DNA from: Bacillota bacterium
Lineage (GTDB): Bacteria; Bacillota_I; Bacilli_A; RF39; UBA660
DNA: 64,000 nt
Direction: 5' to 3'
Assembly: GCA_023460995.1 (NCBI GenBank)
Contig: JAEWOE010000007.1
Location: 1-64,000 of the forward strand
This document shows positions 34,742 to 43,385 of the stretch, one piece after another. The notes under the pieces are model-generated. The model saw only the letters and a list, made by a program, of their open reading frames with translations. It did no database searches and was not told where the DNA came from. The stretch's first letter is position 1; every line of letters begins with the position of its first letter. Made by a program: the position numbers and the translations under genes.

Positions 34742-35367
34742 TACTTTTCCTCCTTCTTATTTACACCAGTTAATTCAGTGAAGTATGGTAATGATAATAC
34801 CCACTCACTAAATTCTCTCCATTCTGGTAGACGATGATTTCTTCTTTGATTATAAATGGTTTTTAATTGACCATAATTAGTTGTCATTCTAGCAGTCAAT
34901 TTAAAACCACAAGGATTAGAATAGAGAATTTCAAGATACTTTCTTTGTAAGATTGAATTATATAAATCCGTTTCACCGTTATACTTTTCTTTATTATTGA
35001 GAAGTAAATTATAATCATCTACCTTTTCTTTCATTATTTTTATGATTCTAGGGTCTACATATTCTATGTATTGATTAGATAAATCAAATTTGGTTATCCT
35101 ATGCATAGTTGATTGAGAAGAAATAATTTCAAAGAAATGGTATCTTTCGGCTTCAGTCCATGCCTTAACTGTAAAAGTCAAGTCAAAAGCAACTAATATA
35201 CCATGAAGAAAATTATCATGTGCTGAACCTCTAGGGGAACTACCCAGTTTTTTAGTTGTGTCAGTAATATCTGATGTGCAGTTATCAGTATTAATTGCCA
35301 TAGGATACTTGCTTGCTTTTATTGCTTCTTCTAAATCATATACTTTTACATTATCTATAATCATCAA
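34741..35367 (-). CDS. divergent ThyX-like (FAD-dependent thymidylate synthase fold)
   Basis: 208 aa. GSAHDNFLHGILVAFDLTFT, AERYHFFEIISSQSTMHRIT and MTTNYGQLKTIYNQRRNHRL follow the order of ThyX elements (HE..LEH, RHR..S, Q..R.RR). However, the canonical RHRxxS is not intact (ERYHFFEIISS). The family of such proteins is frequent in Firmicute phages. It would make dTMP from dUMP with folate and FAD, or has a changed substrate. Beside dNMP kinase and nucleotidase genes. Moderately sure of fold, less of activity. Confidence 0.6.
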   Translation of the reverse strand: MMIIDNVKVYDLEEAIKASKYPMAINTDNCTSDITDTTKKLGSSPRGSAHDNFLHGILVAFDLTFTVKAWTEAERYHFFEIISSQSTMHRITKFDLSNQYIEYVDPRIIKIMKEKVDDYNLLLNNKEKYNGETDLYNSILQRKYLEILYSNPCGFKLTARMTTNYGQLKTIYNQRRNHRLPEWREFSEWVLSLPYFTELTGVNKKEEK

Positions 35368-35396
35368 TCAATCTCCTTATCTATTTTTATTTGATA

Positions 35397-35516
35397 TCAA
35401 CGAAATTCTTTAATACAGTCACAACAATTCTCTTTTATAGTAACCAATGAATCACCGATAGAAATTCTATATTCCTTGTTGTCAAAATCATATTCCATTG
35501 TTACGCCTAATTGCAT
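35397..35516 (-). CDS. possible small ORF with CC-DC motif (39 aa)
   Basis: ATG at 35516 reads MQLGVTMEYDFDNKEYRISI and ends KENCCDCIKEFR. The amino-acid sense looks like a real phage microprotein, but no good ribosome site is seen; a TTG 18 bp upstream is an alternative. Confidence 0.4.
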   Translation of the reverse strand: MQLGVTMEYDFDNKEYRISIGDSLVTIKENCCDCIKEFR

Positions 35517-35547
35517 ATGTGTTAAGCCATTCAAATTATATTTATAA

Positions 35548-35745
35548 CTATTTATCTTCAGATGGGGTATATTCACTTAAAAATAAGATTAAACCTATAA
35601 ACAACATATTTATTACTAAGTCAAATTTATAATTTGTTGGTTCTATTAAATCAAAAGCATATAATAATGCTATGATAATGTAACCTACACCAAACACCTT
35701 AAATATGGGATTTATGTATTTTTTAATTATGTTTAATACTTTCAT
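35548..35745 (-). CDS. small membrane protein, two helices (65 aa)
   Basis: Segments at ~13-31 (IFKVFGVGYIIIALLYAF) and ~42-56 (VINMLFIGLILFL) are membrane-spanning. GGGGAG is 7 nt before the ATG. Not recognised. Confidence 0.6.
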   Translation of the reverse strand: MKVLNIIKKYINPIFKVFGVGYIIIALLYAFDLIEPTNYKFDLVINMLFIGLILFLSEYTPSEDK

Positions 35746-35828
35746 TGTTTCTCCCCTCTATAATTATTTAATTCTCTTATAAAATTATCTATTTGGCATA
35801 TTTGACAAGCTTCATAATTATCACTTCC

Positions 35829-36413
35829 TTAATCTTTAAACTCAACAACATCATCATTATCAGTATTAATTATGTAAAAAGGTGCAGATACGCCAGTACT
35901 AAATTTACTAGCTGCCTGTAAAGCTAAATGTATTCTTTCTATAGGTGTTAATTTACTATTTTCAGTAGTATATAAAGAACCAAGTGCATAGTTTACCCCA
36001 CTACCTATAGCTTGATAATTATCTGTTGTTTCAAATACTGCATAATTTGATTCAATTAACCATAGTTTATTTTTATATCCTAACAAGAAATAACTTTCAA
36101 ATTCGCTAATTCCGTTGTCAGTTTGATTTCTTAAATTATTATTAAACAATTTTATTACATTGGGAATAAATTTTGTAACAATATATTTATGGTCAATATC
36201 TGGTTCATCTCTTTTATCTATTAAATTTTCCGCATATTGTAATAAATTTAAATCTCTAATTGTTCCACTAAATCCTAATATAGCATTTGGAGTATCGTTT
36301 AACTTAAAAACTTTTTTCTGTTGTAATATTTGTTCTCTCCAACCTCCTGAAGCACAACTATCTCCTCCTATGTAAGTTACTCCATTATCTAATAGTCCAA
36401 CTATACAAGTCAT
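35829..36413 (-). CDS. Ntn-hydrolase / proteasome-like (HslV-type) protease subunit
   Basis: From the ATG at 36413 (GGAGAG upstream) the protein is 194 aa and begins MTCIVGLLDNGVTYIGGDSC. Removing Met exposes Thr as N-terminal nucleophile, as in HslV and proteasome beta subunits. Asp and Lys positions (GGDSCAS, QQKKVFKL) and SGVNYALGSLYTTE also fit the fold. The longer frame to 36470 would block the N-terminal Thr and lacks a ribosome site. Self-compartmentalised peptidase is the likely form. No HslU-like ATPase is in the window, so its partner may be host-encoded or absent. Confidence 0.75.
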   Translation of the reverse strand: MTCIVGLLDNGVTYIGGDSCASGGWREQILQQKKVFKLNDTPNAILGFSGTIRDLNLLQYAENLIDKRDEPDIDHKYIVTKFIPNVIKLFNNNLRNQTDNGISEFESYFLLGYKNKLWLIESNYAVFETTDNYQAIGSGVNYALGSLYTTENSKLTPIERIHLALQAASKFSTGVSAPFYIINTDNDDVVEFKD

Positions 36414-36532
36414 TTTTCTCTCCTTTAAAATAATTATTTTTATTTCATAATAGAATCCTGATTTTATCATGTTTTTAGTGACTTACAACTTCTTAATGCT
36501 CATTTATACTCTCGTTTACTCCAATTTGCATA

Positions 36533-37852
36533 TTACAGATTTATGACATTAAGAGCATTTTCAACTCTCATTTTACCAATATTACAATAAGGGTCTGTTT
36601 CCGTATTCATCATTTCAATATCTATGTATTTAAGGTTATACCCTTCTCTATTAAGTTCTTCACAGGCTAAAGCATGAGTACAACTTCCTGCTGTAATATC
36701 TATTGTCTTACCATCAATAGGAGTAACCAATTTTATTAACCATTTGATTAATTCTTTTGGTTTAACAGTAACATGAGTATTACCTTCGCCTTTTTCTTTT
36801 TTAGTTGCTTTAGGACAATAACAAAATGGAACAAAATCATCAGCATCTATATTTAGAAAATATCTACTTGCTCCACCAACATCACCTAACCCACCTGCAT
36901 TAGCTGATAATTCTTCGTTCTTATATTTGCCATACACACTGTCACCTAAAGCACCTTTGCTTTTATCCCCACTACCACCAGTTGATTTGCTAATTCCACT
37001 TTGACTATCAAGTATTTCTCCCATAGAAGAATCAAAAATCATATTAGCAGGAAATCTACCTATTTCGTTAGCTGGCATTGATTTATCTTCTGCATATGCT
37101 CCATAAATTCTTGTTTCACTATCAGAATAATTAGTTGTAGGATTTTTTGAAGCTTTAGCATTTATTATATTTTTATCTTCTTGTGATGTTGGAATTCTAC
37201 AAGCATCAATATTCATTGCACCACAGCCATTTATATTTATATTACTTATGTAATTACCTTCTAATGGTTTCTGAAATATTGTAACTGGCTCATGTGCTGG
37301 CTTTAATCCTGCTGTCTTCCAACCATTCCATTTTATTGCTTCTTGTGATGTAGGTTCAGTAATTGTTGCTCCATTATCTGATTTAAATCCTCCTGCTAAA
37401 ACTCTGTCTGCACCTTCATTTTGTGATTTTCTATTAGGTCTTAATTTTGATTCATCAACACCTAAAATCTTTCTTTCCACTCCTGCTTTTTTATCAAATA
37501 ACTTTCCTATATCTTGATTTTTCGGAAACCCAGTTCCATACACCCAATCTATTTCCTCAACAATATTAAATCCTACATCTTCAAAAGCCGACTTCATTCT
37601 GTGGTTGGTTTTAGGATGTCCAAATATACAAACATAACCACCAGACTTCACTATCCTAAATAATTCAACAGCTCTTTCTTTACACCATTCATAAAAGTTT
37701 CCTGTAGTATCCCATTTTTTACCCATAAATGATAAATCATAAGGGAAATCAGATATACAACTATCAACACTATTTTCTTTTATCTTTCTCATTGCTTCAA
37801 TATTATTGCTATGTATTATCTTTCCACTTTCTGTTTTATGTATTATTTCCAT
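36533..37852 (-). CDS. N4/N6-type DNA methyltransferase (beta class)
   Basis: 439 aa. Catalytic motif IV reads SDFPYDLSFMGKKWD (DFPY in place of DPPY). The SAM-binding motif I lies C-terminal: TIDITAGSCTHALACEELNR. This order (IV before I) defines the beta class. A large insert (~130-330) probably is the target-recognition region. GGTCTGxx-type specificity cannot be read. No cognate endonuclease is adjacent, so it is an orphan protecting phage DNA or regulating it. Confidence 0.82.
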   Translation of the reverse strand: MEIIHKTESGKIIHSNNIEAMRKIKENSVDSCISDFPYDLSFMGKKWDTTGNFYEWCKERAVELFRIVKSGGYVCIFGHPKTNHRMKSAFEDVGFNIVEEIDWVYGTGFPKNQDIGKLFDKKAGVERKILGVDESKLRPNRKSQNEGADRVLAGGFKSDNGATITEPTSQEAIKWNGWKTAGLKPAHEPVTIFQKPLEGNYISNININGCGAMNIDACRIPTSQEDKNIINAKASKNPTTNYSDSETRIYGAYAEDKSMPANEIGRFPANMIFDSSMGEILDSQSGISKSTGGSGDKSKGALGDSVYGKYKNEELSANAGGLGDVGGASRYFLNIDADDFVPFCYCPKATKKEKGEGNTHVTVKPKELIKWLIKLVTPIDGKTIDITAGSCTHALACEELNREGYNLKYIDIEMMNTETDPYCNIGKMRVENALNVINL

Positions 37853-37870
37853 TTATACCTCCAAATTATA

Positions 37871-38002
37871 TTAATAATAATTACCATCAGCTATACATTC
37901 ATCACATAGCCAATATCTATATCCACAACTACTATCTAAAAATTCGTCACCTGTACCTTCAGGTATTTCTTTTTCATATACTTCACAAATCTTATTGTCC
38001 AT
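37871..38002 (-). CDS. small acidic Cys protein (43 aa)
   Basis: MDNKICEVYEKEIPEGTGDE, ending CGYRYWLCDECIADGNYY. GGACGG precedes the ATG at 38002. The CxxC near the C terminus suggests zinc binding. Too short for standard ORF cut-offs but convincing. The + strand ORF over the same bases is a shadow. Confidence 0.6.
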   Translation of the reverse strand: MDNKICEVYEKEIPEGTGDEFLDSSCGYRYWLCDECIADGNYY

Positions 38003-38069
38003 AATAATCCGTCCTTATAAATACGATAAAATGTGTTTTTTATTCAAATTTTAAGTCTCGAAACCCTTA

Positions 38070-38447
38070 CTATAGGCTAGTTTCAAAATTGACAAAACCA
38101 ACAATCGGTATTCTTTTGTCTTTACAGTATTCTAATAAGTCATCCATCATTTCATATCTTGCTTCATCTGCTATAAGAACGACATTACTTTTGAAAAGTC
38201 CCCTAAAAGATTGAATATCATATGTAAGTATATTGTTAACATAGTAGTCTTTTACAGGATGTGGATTTAACAAGTAAACTTTATATCCAATTGCCTGTAA
38301 TGTAAATGCCAACTCATTAAGTATTGTAGTTTTGCCAATGCCTCTATCAGCTGAAGATAGTAAATAATTTTGTTTTGCCTTGACCATATTTAACATTACA
38401 TCAAATATTTTTTGTTGTATCTTATCTAATTTCTTTATGTACTCCAT
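38070..38447 (-). CDS. P-loop NTPase
   Basis: 125 aa from the ATG at 38447, which has AAAGGAG 7 nt upstream. Walker A is ADRGIGKTT (residues ~33-41) and Walker B VVLIADEA (~89-96). Short length and the motif spacing resemble small AAA-type or terminase-like ATPase fragments without a C-terminal lid. Possibly a DNA-packaging or DNA-repair helper. Role unknown. Confidence 0.65.
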   Translation of the reverse strand: MEYIKKLDKIQQKIFDVMLNMVKAKQNYLLSSADRGIGKTTILNELAFTLQAIGYKVYLLNPHPVKDYYVNNILTYDIQSFRGLFKSNVVLIADEARYEMMDDLLEYCKDKRIPIVGFVNFETSL

Positions 38448-38575
38448 ATATCTCCTTTCTAATGCACAATGAAATGCATCAAACATTAAATTATTTTATT
38501 ATTATGTGTTTAAAATATTGGACTAGTTCAAAGTCAATGTATAAAAATTAATCTTCTTCATAAAATATATTTGTT

Positions 38576-38636
38576 CCTAGCGTTCTACTAATCACTTGAG
38601 AATCTGGACATTTAATATATATTGTAGAACACTAGG
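38576..38636. repeat. 13-bp imperfect inverted repeat
   Basis: 38576-38588 and 38624-38636 match as an inverted pair with one mismatch around 35 bp. They lie between the radical SAM gene and the NTPase gene. It could be a recombination site, a transcript hairpin or an operator. Confidence 0.45.
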
Positions 38637-38642
38637 ATACGC

Positions 38643-39635
38643 CTATATATTTCTTAATCTTTTAAATTTTTCACACGTTAAGCATGGTACTTGTTTTAAA
38701 TCATCGTCTATTTCTAGGTCTTCTCCCTTAATAAATAGTTTTCTTGCAAATTGATAATATTTATTATTCCAAATATCTTCTAAATCTTGTTCGAGTATAT
38801 TACCAAAAGAGAATCTATTAAGTCCCATTCCGCTACAAGGATACACATTTCCATTGGGTCTTATGTTCATTCCAATATATAACCAATAGCATGGAGTGTT
38901 TATAGTCTGTTCTATTTTTGTTTGATTGTTATTAAATCCTAAAGTTTCATCTCTGTAAGTGATATTATCAACATTTAATTCCTTAAGATATTTATCTATT
39001 TCAGGTAGCTCATCTTTGATGTGGTTAAATAATATTATTTGCACATCAACATATGGATATTTCTTATTATGTTTGTGTTTATAATTAATAACAGTTTCAA
39101 TATTACTTTTTAAAATTGATAAATCTCCATTTACTCTATATTTTGAATAACTTTTTTGAGTAAATCCATCTAAACAAGGTTCAAGTACAGTTAGTCCACT
39201 ATTAAATAAATCTTCAATGTTACTTTGATTAAAATGATTAAAATTTGTACTAACGAGAGTGCTTACATTAGCTTCTGTAGTGGATTTTATAATTCTATAT
39301 ATATCCTTATTTAATAATGGTTCACCTTCATCATATAAACTAAATCTAATAGCAAATGGTTTTAGTTTATTTAGAATTAAAAGAAAATCTTTATATTCCA
39401 TTATTCTTTTTTCATTAGTAATAGTTACTGGTGTCATACAACTAGGACATTTTAGATTACAAAGTGTACAAGGGTCGATTCTAAATATAAATGGACTAGA
39501 TTTTACTTTTACTTTCTTTAGTTTAAAATTAAACATACTATGGATTATATTTAATGCTTTTCTCAATGTAATAAATGGTAATAGAGTTTTATAATGTCTT
39601 AATATGAATTTCCCAAGACTGTTTCCTAAATACAT
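38643..39635 (-). CDS. radical SAM enzyme with SPASM domain
   Basis: 330 aa from the ATG at 39635 (AGGGAGTG upstream). The [4Fe-4S]-SAM motif is CNLKCPSC (Cys59, Cys63, Cys66). YDEGEPLLN carries the SAM-binding GGEP-like turn. The C terminus shows PCYWLYIGMNIRPNGNVYPC, then FGNILEQ and PCLTC, a SPASM cluster-binding region. SPASM enzymes usually mature peptides or modify proteins/RNA. It has a consensus-like promoter. No precursor peptide is recognised nearby. Unusual cargo for a phage. Confidence 0.85.
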   Translation of the reverse strand: MYLGNSLGKFILRHYKTLLPFITLRKALNIIHSMFNFKLKKVKVKSSPFIFRIDPCTLCNLKCPSCMTPVTITNEKRIMEYKDFLLILNKLKPFAIRFSLYDEGEPLLNKDIYRIIKSTTEANVSTLVSTNFNHFNQSNIEDLFNSGLTVLEPCLDGFTQKSYSKYRVNGDLSILKSNIETVINYKHKHNKKYPYVDVQIILFNHIKDELPEIDKYLKELNVDNITYRDETLGFNNNQTKIEQTINTPCYWLYIGMNIRPNGNVYPCSGMGLNRFSFGNILEQDLEDIWNNKYYQFARKLFIKGEDLEIDDDLKQVPCLTCEKFKRLRNI

Positions 39636-39727
39636 AAGCATCACTCCCTAAAATATATGTAGAATTATACATTAGCTACCATAAAATGGCAAACTAATAA
39701 TATAGGAAGTTTTTCTTATATACTTAG

Positions 39728-39756
39728 ATTATATACTATTTAATATGTGTTGTAAA
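39728..39756 (-). promoter_or_regulatory. sigma-A-like promoter for radical SAM gene
   Basis: TTTACA (39756-39751), a 17-bp spacer and TATAAT (39733-39728) on the minus strand, ~95 bp before the gene. Confidence 0.72.
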
Positions 39757-39777
39757 GTATAAAATATTATTTTTGTA

Positions 39778-39960
39778 TCATATCAATATCTTTTTACAGT
39801 CTGGACAATATGTAATTTCCATAGAACCATCTAAAATATATTCACTATCAATTTCAAATCCTTTTGTAACCCACTTTTGTATTTCAAATGTATTCCAGTC
39901 AGTCTTAATTATTTTTCTTCCGTCCTTATCCATTTCACTACTTTCACATAATTCACACAT
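39778..39960 (-). CDS. zinc-ribbon microprotein (60 aa)
   Basis: MCELCESSEMDKDGRKII begins it and YCPDCKKILI ends it, so two CxxC knuckles make a zinc ribbon. AAGGAG is 9 nt before the ATG. Overlapping + strand ORF is rejected. Likely a small DNA- or protein-binding factor. Confidence 0.65.
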   Translation of the reverse strand: MCELCESSEMDKDGRKIIKTDWNTFEIQKWVTKGFEIDSEYILDGSMEITYCPDCKKILI

Positions 39961-39972
39961 AGTTACTTCTCC

Positions 39973-40146
39973 TTACTTCTTATTTGTATTATTATAGCTA
40001 CCTTCAAACATTAGATTGATGTTTGCTCCATATATTCTTTCTAGTTCAGAATCACAGAAAGGACATTCTGTGTAATCTGGTTCAGACATTTTCTTACATA
40101 AAGTTATATCTCCACACTTTTCACAATGATAATTATAGTAAGCCAT
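39973..40146 (-). CDS. zinc-ribbon microprotein (57 aa)
   Basis: MAYYNYHCEKCGDITLCKKM, then TECPFCDSELERIYG: CxxC...CxxC as in FmdB/rubredoxin-like regulators. GGAGG lies 7 nt before the ATG at 40146. It ends 12 bp before the next zinc-ribbon gene's start; the two are one transcript. Confidence 0.7.
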   Translation of the reverse strand: MAYYNYHCEKCGDITLCKKMSEPDYTECPFCDSELERIYGANINLMFEGSYNNTNKK

Positions 40147-40233
40147 TTTTTACCTCCGAATAATTCTATTAATTATAGCAAATACTAAATATATAACTGA
40201 ATAACCTATCCAACACATTTGCAAGTAGGTAGG

Positions 40234-40267
40234 ATTTCAAGGGAAGTTAATCACCCTTCCCTTGAAA
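40234..40267 (-). terminator. hairpin after dUTPase gene
   Basis: A 12-bp perfect stem (40234-40245 with 40256-40267) follows the dut stop. It lacks a long U run, so it may be an attenuating or mRNA-stabilising hairpin. Confidence 0.55.
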
Positions 40268-40284
40268 CTATTTGCTAGATAGGA

Positions 40285-40776
40285 TTACTTGTTTGAACTT
40301 CCCAGACAACCCATTCCACGCTCAGATGAGATTTGTTTTAATTTATCATATGTTATCTCTTCTATGTTAACTTGTGGTACTTCTTCTATAGCAAACTGAC
40401 ATATAGCTTTAGAATATGGAAATCGAATATAATCTGGTGTTTTTTCGATGTCTGTAATACTTTTTGTTATTTCTAATGGAATATCATTATTATTTTGTAA
40501 AGCTACAAAATATTCACCTCTAAAACCACTATCAATCTGACCTGCCATAACAATAGCATTTATTTTAGTGTTAGTACCACGTTCTCTAAATCCAATTCTA
40601 TATTTAGGTGAGAAAGCACTAGCTATTCCTGTTGGAATAAGCTTAACTGTATGTGGTTGAATAACTATATTATCTTCAGTAAAACAGGCATATAAATCAT
40701 AGCAACCATCTTCATCTCTTCTTGTTGGTATAATTGCATTTGGTTTAACCTTTGCAAAATAAATTGTTTCAATCAT
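40285..40776 (-). CDS. dut: dUTP diphosphatase
   Basis: 163 aa. Motif 1 is DEDGCYDLYA, motif 2 a variant of PR.G, and motif 3 AGQIDSGFRGEY with the catalytic Asp. A C-terminal motif-5-like RGMGCLGSS is present. Trimeric dUTPase converts dUTP to dUMP, keeping uracil out of DNA and feeding dTMP synthesis. It directly abuts the Cys-rich gene upstream and belongs to the nucleotide operon with ribonucleotide reductase. Confidence 0.9.
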   Translation of the reverse strand: MIETIYFAKVKPNAIIPTRRDEDGCYDLYACFTEDNIVIQPHTVKLIPTGIASAFSPKYRIGFRERGTNTKINAIVMAGQIDSGFRGEYFVALQNNNDIPLEITKSITDIEKTPDYIRFPYSKAICQFAIEEVPQVNIEEITYDKLKQISSERGMGCLGSSNK

Positions 40777-41007
40777 TTATGTACTCTCCTTATTAATTTC
40801 TTTTATCTTATTAATTATATAATCGTAACTTTTATGTGGTAAAATACAATTGCTACAATCTTTTAATCCATTCTCAAGGGTTATGAAATTACCTCCACAA
40901 TTCTTGAATGAATATAATGGACAAAAGCAGAACAAACAGTTGATATCAGTGCACTTATGACATGGATACCATTCACATTCTTTATGTTGAAAATATTTAT
41001 ATGACAT
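40777..41007 (-). CDS. cysteine-rich small domain protein
   Basis: 76 aa with ten Cys, including CHKCTDINCLFCFCPLYS, NCGG and DCSNC. This is the cysteine-rich small domain (PF04071-type) often found near cobalamin-related genes. It starts at the ribonucleotide reductase stop (1-bp overlap), so the two are co-translated. With a B12-dependent reductase next door, a metal- or cobamide-linked helper role is a fair guess. Not proven. Confidence 0.7.
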   Translation of the reverse strand: MSYKYFQHKECEWYPCHKCTDINCLFCFCPLYSFKNCGGNFITLENGLKDCSNCILPHKSYDYIINKIKEINKEST

Positions 41008-43355
41008 TAGCTACATTTACTCCATCCACAACTAGGACAAATATTACATCCACCTTCTACTCTTATAGGTTCACTACATTCAGGACATTTTGTTTTAGAG
41101 TTTGTTTGTGGTTCGTTTATATTAGTATTTTGATTAATGTTCTTATCTGTATAATGTGTGGTTTCTTCTTTGAATTCTTTCAAAACATCTTTCAATACGT
41201 TTGCTATTGCAGAAGAACATGATTTGCCTTTACAAAGCTTTTCACCTTTCCCTTTTTTATATTGGAATGAAGGACAAGTTCCTGCTTTTTCAAGTTGTTC
41301 AATTAAGTATTCAGCAGGTACTCCGCCACGTAATGATGCCGATAACAACCTACTATTTGCTTGGGTATTAATTGTGCAACCACCTACTCCATCGGTATTA
41401 GTAAAGCAATCGTAAATTTTTCCTTCAATTTCATCAACACCTAAAAATAAGTATAGATTTCCACAACCAGTTTTCATTTTATATTTACGATAGTTTAATC
41501 CTTCAGGAACTTCTTCTATAAAACCTCTAGGCAATTCTATTTCCTCAACATTAACGTTATCAGACTTTTTATTGTCTTCAGTAATTAATATACCTTGACG
41601 AATTTCATTTGGTCTAAAGATTGTACATCCTTTAACTCCTGCTTTATAACATTCGTCATAAATCTTTTTGGTATCTTCAAACGAATATTCAGTTGGAACA
41701 TTTATAGTTTTACTAACACTCATATCTACATGCCAAGTAATATTTTTTAACATATCAACATGTTCTTTTACTGACAGATTCATTGCAGTAACAAACACAT
41801 CTTCATTAACAATATTATCGTCTTTAGTTTCCTGCCAAACTTTATAAGAGTAGTCTTGCATTTTTACAATTTGAATATTATCATCACTCTGTCCGCCCAT
41901 TTTAACTTTTCTATCATATGATAAAGAAAATATAGGTTCTATTCCACTTGAACAGTTGTTTCCAAAAGTTAAACTCATTGTTCCTGTAGGTGCTACAGAC
42001 ATAATCTTTGAATTCCTAATGCCATACTTCTGAATATCATTTATAACATTTTCCCATTCGTTATATCTACTAGCATGTTTTTCTAAATAACCGCTTTGAA
42101 CAAATTCTTCTCTAATTAAGAATGGAAATTGACCCTTTTCCCTTGATAAATCTATAGAAGCTCTATATGCGTTGAGTGCAATAAAATTCATTAAATCAAA
42201 AGTAAATAATTGTGCTTCCTTGGAATTGTATTTTAAATTCATCATAGCTAGCATATCGGCTAAAGATGTAACACCCAATCCAATTGTTCTAAAAGATTTC
42301 TGATAATTTTCGTAAATTTTATCAGGGAATTTATTAATGTCAATTATATTATCAAGCAATCTAACTCCTGTAAATACAGCTTTCTTTAATAGGTCATAAT
42401 TAATTCTTGCTCTAGAAGTAAATGGGTTTTCAACAAAATTATGTAGTATTAAACTACCTAAATTACAAGCTCCACCATAATCGGCAGAATTTAAAGGTAC
42501 GTTTGTAATTGGGTTATTACCATAAACTGTTCCTGCAAGATATTCTGCACAAGGATTAGAACAAACAATATTCTCTATATACCATAAATTATTATCCTTA
42601 TTCATGTTTTCATAAAAGAAAATTCCGGGTTCTCCATTATCATATGCTTTTTGCATTATTAAGTCCCAAAGATACTTTGCATTAATCTTCTTTCTATAAA
42701 TCCACATAGATTCATCTTTAAGAATAGCTCCATTTTCATCATATACTGGATAGTGTAACCAAACATCTTCGTTTTTATCTTTGGCTGTCATAAAGTCACT
42801 ATCCACCATAACAGATACATTAAAATGATTTAACTTACCTGCATCATATGATTTAGCATGTATAAATTCTTCAATATCCATATTATAGACATTTATAACA
42901 CCCATGTTTGCACCACGTCTATTACCTTGTAAAATAGTAGATGTTTGTGCGTTAAAAACGTCCATGAATGAAATAGCTCCAGATGCTATAGCATCATTTG
43001 ATGTTAAGCTTCCTTTAGGTCTTAACTGTGAAAAATCATAACCTATTCCACCACCTTTTTGATGTGTACGTGCTCCTAATGCGACTTTGCTAAAGATATC
43101 ATTTAAGTCATCTTTTATTTGTGGAGCGACAAAGCAATTATTAAGTGTTAAATCACGACCAATTCCTGCATTGCTCATTGTTCTTCCAGCAGGAAAAAAC
43201 AAACCTTGCTCCATTACATCATAAAAATCTTTCTCTTCTTGTTCATCTGTTGCACAATACTTTGCAACTCTATGTAAATTATCTTCAATACTTTCATTGT
43301 TTTTACAATATCTATCTTTCCATATTTGATATAGTATCGGATTTTCTATTTTCAC
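41007..43355 (-). CDS. nrdJ: adenosylcobalamin-dependent (class II) ribonucleotide reductase
   Basis: 782 aa, GTG start with AAAGGAG upstream. Catalytic-barrel signatures include LNNCFVAPQ, GGGIGYDFS, SNPCAEYL and GACNLGSLI. Radical-site residues occur in the Cys-containing loops. The C terminus has CKGKSCSSA and a zinc/redox tail KCPECSEPIRVEGG with CPSCGWSKCS, as in NrdJ. No small NrdB subunit is present, and none is needed in class II. It supplies dNTPs during phage replication and depends on host B12. Full length. Confidence 0.9.
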   Translation of the reverse strand: MKIENPILYQIWKDRYCKNNESIEDNLHRVAKYCATDEQEEKDFYDVMEQGLFFPAGRTMSNAGIGRDLTLNNCFVAPQIKDDLNDIFSKVALGARTHQKGGGIGYDFSQLRPKGSLTSNDAIASGAISFMDVFNAQTSTILQGNRRGANMGVINVYNMDIEEFIHAKSYDAGKLNHFNVSVMVDSDFMTAKDKNEDVWLHYPVYDENGAILKDESMWIYRKKINAKYLWDLIMQKAYDNGEPGIFFYENMNKDNNLWYIENIVCSNPCAEYLAGTVYGNNPITNVPLNSADYGGACNLGSLILHNFVENPFTSRARINYDLLKKAVFTGVRLLDNIIDINKFPDKIYENYQKSFRTIGLGVTSLADMLAMMNLKYNSKEAQLFTFDLMNFIALNAYRASIDLSREKGQFPFLIREEFVQSGYLEKHASRYNEWENVINDIQKYGIRNSKIMSVAPTGTMSLTFGNNCSSGIEPIFSLSYDRKVKMGGQSDDNIQIVKMQDYSYKVWQETKDDNIVNEDVFVTAMNLSVKEHVDMLKNITWHVDMSVSKTINVPTEYSFEDTKKIYDECYKAGVKGCTIFRPNEIRQGILITEDNKKSDNVNVEEIELPRGFIEEVPEGLNYRKYKMKTGCGNLYLFLGVDEIEGKIYDCFTNTDGVGGCTINTQANSRLLSASLRGGVPAEYLIEQLEKAGTCPSFQYKKGKGEKLCKGKSCSSAIANVLKDVLKEFKEETTHYTDKNINQNTNINEPQTNSKTKCPECSEPIRVEGGCNICPSCGWSKCS

Positions 43356-43385
43356 TATGTATTTACTCCTTTGGGTAAAATTATA

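Noticed and set aside
38576..38636. dif-like Xer recombination site
   Set aside because: The inverted arms are too far apart (35 bp) and do not resemble the 11-6-11 dif layout. Kept only as an unexplained repeat.
39773..39997. + strand ORF of 74 codons
   Set aside because: Antisense to a zinc-ribbon gene with CxxC pairs and a good ribosome site.
41158..43378. Several + strand ORFs across the reductase
   Set aside because: All are shadows of nrdJ, which is full length with conserved motifs.
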